Source: Lachnospiraceae bacterium UBA7182
GTDB taxonomy: Bacteria; Bacillota; Clostridia; Lachnospirales; Lachnospiraceae
Assembly (NCBI GenBank): GCA_002491115.1
Contig: DKVI01000008.1
Coordinates: 32,258 to 96,257, forward strand
Direction of reading: 5' to 3'
Length of the DNA stretch: 64,000 bases
Below, piece after piece: positions 59,954 to 64,000 of this stretch. The number at the start of each line of letters is the position of its first letter. Positions within the stretch are counted from its first letter, which is position 1. A program made the translations under genes and the position numbers. The notes under the pieces are model-generated. The model was not told the origin of the DNA. It saw nothing but the letters and a program-made list of their open reading frames with translations, and searched no databases.

Positions 59954-61273
59954 TTATCTGTGTAATGCCTCTTCCTGCAGCTTATCAAACGCCGCCATGC
60001 ATTCGTCCACCGTAGCGCCTTGTAAGAGATCACGCACGATCAGACAGGTATTCCCCCACTGTTCTACATTCATCCCGGCGTTGGAACCCAGTACATATAT
60101 ATTTTCATTGATTTTATCATTCAGCGGTTTCAGCGCGTCGATGCACTCCACTTCTACATTTTTTGACGGAGAAATCACTTTGTTGGTTTCCGCATACAAT
60201 TGAAGTGCCTCATCAGAAAGAATAATGTCCAGGACGGCGGATGTATCTTCTAAATGTTCTGCTTCCGCACAAATGCCGTATCCGGTCATGGATACAATCG
60301 GCATCTGCCCAAGCTTGCTGGGGAACCCGATGACCTGAAGATTAAAATCCGGCCTGCCGTAAGCAGTTTCCGCGTTTGCGGCCCCCCAGTATGCCATTAC
60401 GATAGGCGTCTTCTGAGCTAAAAAGTCAGGGCCCTCTCCTTCGATCGCTTCATAAGTATAGGCCGTCTCGGCATCTATATACCCTTTGTCAATCAATTCC
60501 TTCAGATATTCAAAACCGGGACGCATATAATCGCTGTATTTTGCCTCACCTTGATTGAGCGCTTCAATCAAAGCTTCCGTATTGCCTCCGTTATACAGCT
60601 CTGCATAAGCCTGGGCAAAGACAAAGTTTTCCAGCCACCAGCGGTTTGCGCCGATGGGAGTCTCAATACCGTTTTCTTTAAACACTCTGCAGCACTCCAT
60701 AAATTCCTCAGGCGTATCAGGAAGCGCAAGATCATATTTGTCAAACATATCCTTGTTTAAAAACAGGCCATGAACGACTACTTCCTGCGGTATTGCCACC
60801 AGCTTGCCGTTCACCGTATTTGCGGTTTTTACAACATCGCGCATATTTTTTGCGCTGTCAAGCACAGACAGATCCAAAAGTTTGTCTTCTGAACCTAATA
60901 GCTGAATGGTATCCGGATTCAGAAGATACAAGTCATCCATATGATTGCGCGCCCGGTCAAGGGATACTTCATCATAAGTCTTTTCCTGATAATTCTCTGC
61001 CGTGTAGGTCCTGTACCGTACTGTCAGACCCAGCTCTTTCTCTGCCATTTCAACCGTTAAATCAAAAGCAGTCCTTGCAATATTTTTCACATCCGGCTTT
61101 GATTTTTCCATAGGTCCGAACAGGTTGATAATCTCCTGATTATTCTCGTCATTAGAAACAAGATTCTCTCCGGTATCCGTCTGATTACTGCAGGCTGCCG
61201 CTGTAAGCGTTATGATCCCGATCATACAAACTGCGAATAATGTCTTAAATCTTTCCTTTACATTTCTTTTCAT
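59954..61273 (-). CDS. Extracellular solute-binding lipoprotein, family 1 (sugar type)
   Basis: 439 aa. The signal peptide and lipobox are IGIITLTAAACSNQT. Typical family features follow: VNGKLVAIPQEVVVHGLFLN, LALPDTPEEFMECCRVFKENG and KTPIVMAYWGAA. No permease or ATPase is adjacent. It lies 29 bp after a hybrid kinase gene, so it may act as the kinase's periplasmic sensor partner rather than as a transport component; that is inference. The ATG at 61273 follows AAAGGAAAAG. Confidence 0.82.
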   Translation of the reverse strand: MKRNVKERFKTLFAVCMIGIITLTAAACSNQTDTGENLVSNDENNQEIINLFGPMEKSKPDVKNIARTAFDLTVEMAEKELGLTVRYRTYTAENYQEKTYDEVSLDRARNHMDDLYLLNPDTIQLLGSEDKLLDLSVLDSAKNMRDVVKTANTVNGKLVAIPQEVVVHGLFLNKDMFDKYDLALPDTPEEFMECCRVFKENGIETPIGANRWWLENFVFAQAYAELYNGGNTEALIEALNQGEAKYSDYMRPGFEYLKELIDKGYIDAETAYTYEAIEGEGPDFLAQKTPIVMAYWGAANAETAYGRPDFNLQVIGFPSKLGQMPIVSMTGYGICAEAEHLEDTSAVLDIILSDEALQLYAETNKVISPSKNVEVECIDALKPLNDKINENIYVLGSNAGMNVEQWGNTCLIVRDLLQGATVDECMAAFDKLQEEALHR

Positions 61274-61302
61274 ATTCTTTTCCTTTCATAGATGAAAAAT
61301 AT

Positions 61303-63870
61303 TTAAGATATATACTGATGGATCGTTCTCTTTAATAAGTCCATATCAATCGGTTTGGCTACATGCGCGTTCATACCGGCATTTAAAGCATCCTTTACAT
61401 CTTCCGCAAAAGCGTTTGCAGTCATGGCGATAATCGGTATGCTTTTTGCGTCAGGATGCTCTGATAAACGGATTTTCTCCGATGCTTCATAGCCATTCAT
61501 AACCGGCATCTGCACATCCATCAAGACAGCGTCAAATTTGCCTGCGGGAGCCCCTTCAAACAGCTCCAATGCCTGTTTCCCATTTTCGGCTATTTCGCAG
61601 GTTGCGCCTTCAATGTCTAAAAGCTCTGACAGAATTTCCGCATTGATCTCATTATCCTCAGCGACAAGAAAATGCAGCCCGTTCAATTCGGTGTCCCCAT
61701 CTTCCTCATATTCCGGTTTAATGTTATCCCGCGTCAGCCGCAGGCTAAGAAGTGCTTCCTTGAATGCAGATACAAAAAACGGTTTTGTAAGGAATCCGAC
61801 ATTTTCTATGGAAGAAGCCTCTGTATACATTTCATCACTGTCATAGGAGGCAAGGAACAGAATCGGAATTTCACCCGGAAGGATCTCCCGAAGCTTTCTG
61901 GCTGTTTCGACTCCATCCACATCTTTCAATGCAAAGTCAAGTAAAATCACCTGATAGCTGTCTCCATCCTCACAGGCATGCTGCACCATGCGCAAAGCTT
62001 CCTGCCCGCCGGAGACCGTATCGACAGCTATACCGGTATCCGCCATCAGTGCCCGGATGCTCTTGCAGACCTCCTCACTGTCATCCGCCGCCAGAATCCG
62101 GGTGATTCCGCTTTCCTTCCAGAACTGCTCATCTGCCTGTACACTGGGGATGCGAAGCTCTAAGTCAACCCTGAAAAGGCTCCCTTTATCAACTTCGCTG
62201 AAAACATCAATGGTTCCTCCCATAAGCTCTACAATATTTTTCGTGATCGCCATACCTAATCCGGTGCCCTGAACCTTGTTTGTAGTGCTGTTCTCCGCTC
62301 TGGTAAACGCATCAAAGATGGTCTTAAGGAATTCCGGCGTCATACCGTACCCATCATCTTCGACCTCGATCCGAATATGCTCATATTGAGCAGAACGCTG
62401 CTTCTGCCCGATGATACGGAACCAGATATTGCCCTTCTCAGGCGTATATTTTACCGCGTTTGAGAGAAGGTTAATCAAAATCTGATTCATCCTGGTCCTG
62501 TCCCCGATCAAATATTCATGATTGATATCCGTCACCGTGACATAAAAGCTCTGTGCTTTTTCCCTCGCCATCGGACGGATAATCGCATCTACAGAAGAAA
62601 TCAGATCATTCAGGGTAAACTCTTCCAGGGTAAGCACCATTTTTCCGCTCTCGATTTTAGAGACATCCAGAACATCATTGATCAGGCTGAGCAGGTGCTG
62701 ACCGGACGAAGTAATCTTTTTTGTGTATTCCTTTACCTTGGCCGGATTGTCGGCATCCTTGGAAAGCAGCGTAGTAAATCCAAGAATCGCATTCATAGGC
62801 GTGCGGATATCATGGGACATATTTGAGAGAAATGTCGTCTTGGAATTACTCGCAATCTGCGCCGTATGCAATGCTTCCGCCAGTTGTTTGTTATGAATCT
62901 CTCTCTCCGCCTCCCGTTCCTTTCGTATCACATCCTCCTGTTTCCAGTTCAAATAGTACAAAACACAGCACAGTAAGAAAGCAACCAGCATGACAAGCAC
63001 AACGATAAGAATACTCTGATTCACAACCCGGCCTTCCTGCTGAATGGCTTCAATCGGCACATATCCGATCAGGTAAAAGGCGCCGTCGTTTACCGCCCAC
63101 ATATAAATCAGAGAGTTTTTATTCCGAATGTCATGATAGAACATGATATTTTCTCCGTCATGAATGGTTCTGGCAACCTTTTCCTGAAGGGCCTCATCCA
63201 TAATACTGTTGGCATTGTAAAAATCCGCCAGGTTCAGATGGCCGGCGTCACGCTCGCCCATCCCCGTCGGCTTTAATACAAACCGTTCGCTTTTGCCGTC
63301 CATAACATACAGCATGGCCCTTCCGTCATAAAGCTTATCCGGAAATGTCATTTCAAAAGAGTCGAAGATATACTCAATATAGAGCGTGGCAATCTCTTCG
63401 TCGTTTTTCATAACAGGACATTTCATCGTATAGGCCCAGGCTCCCAAATCGTTCATATAGGACTTGCTCAGCGACAGAGCGCCAACTTTTTTCCCGTATG
63501 AGAAATCCAGTGTGTCTTCTGAAAACACCTCCCCTGTACTGGAAACACCTTCTGTTTCGCCTTCCAATATCATGGATACTTTTACAATAGTCCGGTTTTG
63601 ACTGTAAAAACGTATCGTTTCATAAGGATTTTGGGAAATAGCAATTTCCTGGGCAATAAATTCCTGAAATTCTGCTTCTTTTATCAGAATAGCCTCCAGC
63701 GTCCCCTTAACCAGGCCAAGGCTGTCACTTAGATTGTTAACCGCCGAGGCGGACATCTCAGCGGAGGTCTCCCTTGCGACAGAAAACACAACCGCTCCTA
63801 AAATACCAAACACCACTATGATAGAAATAAGTAAAGATCCCTTTCGCCTTCTTTTCGGCATCTTTTTCAT
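61303..63870 (-). CDS. Hybrid sensor histidine kinase with two receiver domains
   Basis: 855 aa. A membrane segment (about 12-32) and an extracellular sensor domain of Cache type (about 35-280) come first. A second membrane segment (ILIVVLVMLVAFLLCCVLYYL) and the HisKA H-box with His353 (FLSNMSHDIRTPMNAI) follow. The HATPase has NLLSNAVKYTPEKG, DDGYGMTPE and GTGLGMAITKNIVELMGG. REC1 has phosphoacceptor Asp645 (ILLDFALKDVDG) and REC2 has Asp785 (AVLMDVQMPVMNG). No Hpt domain or output regulator is present in the window. GGAG precedes the ATG at 63870. It is cotranscribed with a solute-binding lipoprotein gene. Confidence 0.92.
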   Translation of the reverse strand: MKKMPKRRRKGSLLISIIVVFGILGAVVFSVARETSAEMSASAVNNLSDSLGLVKGTLEAILIKEAEFQEFIAQEIAISQNPYETIRFYSQNRTIVKVSMILEGETEGVSSTGEVFSEDTLDFSYGKKVGALSLSKSYMNDLGAWAYTMKCPVMKNDEEIATLYIEYIFDSFEMTFPDKLYDGRAMLYVMDGKSERFVLKPTGMGERDAGHLNLADFYNANSIMDEALQEKVARTIHDGENIMFYHDIRNKNSLIYMWAVNDGAFYLIGYVPIEAIQQEGRVVNQSILIVVLVMLVAFLLCCVLYYLNWKQEDVIRKEREAEREIHNKQLAEALHTAQIASNSKTTFLSNMSHDIRTPMNAILGFTTLLSKDADNPAKVKEYTKKITSSGQHLLSLINDVLDVSKIESGKMVLTLEEFTLNDLISSVDAIIRPMAREKAQSFYVTVTDINHEYLIGDRTRMNQILINLLSNAVKYTPEKGNIWFRIIGQKQRSAQYEHIRIEVEDDGYGMTPEFLKTIFDAFTRAENSTTNKVQGTGLGMAITKNIVELMGGTIDVFSEVDKGSLFRVDLELRIPSVQADEQFWKESGITRILAADDSEEVCKSIRALMADTGIAVDTVSGGQEALRMVQHACEDGDSYQVILLDFALKDVDGVETARKLREILPGEIPILFLASYDSDEMYTEASSIENVGFLTKPFFVSAFKEALLSLRLTRDNIKPEYEEDGDTELNGLHFLVAEDNEINAEILSELLDIEGATCEIAENGKQALELFEGAPAGKFDAVLMDVQMPVMNGYEASEKIRLSEHPDAKSIPIIAMTANAFAEDVKDALNAGMNAHVAKPIDMDLLKRTIHQYIS

Positions 63871-63885
63871 TGTGAGCTCCGATCT

Positions 63886-63908
63886 TAATCTCCCGGCCGG
63901 AGATTATA
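63886..63908 (-). promoter_or_regulatory. Palindrome overlapping a -10 box upstream of the hybrid kinase
   Basis: TAATCTCC and GGAGATTA are separated by 5 bp (63886-63906). The distal arm overlaps TATAAT (63903-63908 on the minus strand). No convincing -35 box sits 16-18 bp away. It may be an operator or a 5' leader hairpin. Confidence 0.4.
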
Positions 63909-64000
63909 TCATTTTCTATTTTCATCTTCTTACTATATTGTAGCAAAATTTACTTTATTAGGCTATATCTTTTTATTATATTATGATGTGGGTGTCAAAA

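Overview
The window looks like a low-GC Gram-positive anaerobe of the class Clostridia, most likely Lachnospiraceae. The reasons are a complete S10-spc-alpha ribosomal block with a KOW-domain gene between map and infA, zinc-type S14 and L36, a C-minus S4, strong AGGAGG ribosome binding sites, lipobox lipoproteins and an AgrA/AgrC-like system. This assignment is inference; no rRNA or tRNA gene is present. Most genes lie on the minus strand.

Region 1 (1-11.5 kb) is a probable metal-acquisition locus. It holds two Nik/Opp-type ABC transporters (the first truncated by the window edge), two paralogous SAM methyltransferases, a very histidine-rich protein and a DJ-1/PfpI-like protein that lacks the usual cysteine. 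Six promoters here share one architecture: a C-tract/G-tract dyad abutting a TTGTRS -35 box, then 16-17 bp to a -10 box. One of them seems to drive only an ~80-nt non-coding RNA ending in a hairpin. The two transporter promoters share a second 19-bp upstream box. This coordinated regulon is the strongest candidate for an undescribed system. The metal (nickel or cobalt) and the regulator are inferred, not seen.

Region 2 (11.5-12.9 kb) holds an orphan AbiEi-like regulator and a decayed fragment of an AAA-ATPase-like/PD-(D/E)XK gene.

Region 3 (12.9-25.5 kb) is an inositol-type catabolic locus: a ribose-type ABC transporter, two IolG-like dehydrogenases, IolI, IolE, an IolH-like protein and a URO-D-like protein. 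It is controlled by a LacI-family repressor with three copies of a GCGTTC-N4-GAACGC operator. iolB, iolC, iolD and iolJ are absent. An AraC regulator and a 35-aa small protein sit beside it.

Region 4 (25.6-29.5 kb) carries an AAA-ATPase-like/PD-(D/E)XK protein, AroD and an aminotransferase.

Region 5 (29.5-46 kb) is the ribosomal superoperon from rpsJ to rplQ, with secY, adk, map, infA and rpoA. It has a strong promoter, a structured leader and internal hairpins, including a terminator-like one after rpmJ.

Region 6 (46-64 kb) is accessory. It contains a SipW-type signal peptidase with a probable substrate, an rRNA-methyltransferase-like gene, a LytTR two-component pair whose kinase is split by one in-frame amber codon, a 1736-aa secreted beta-helix protein, a beta-CASP metallo-hydrolase, a GH13 alpha-glucosidase, and a hybrid histidine kinase with a downstream sugar-type solute-binding lipoprotein.
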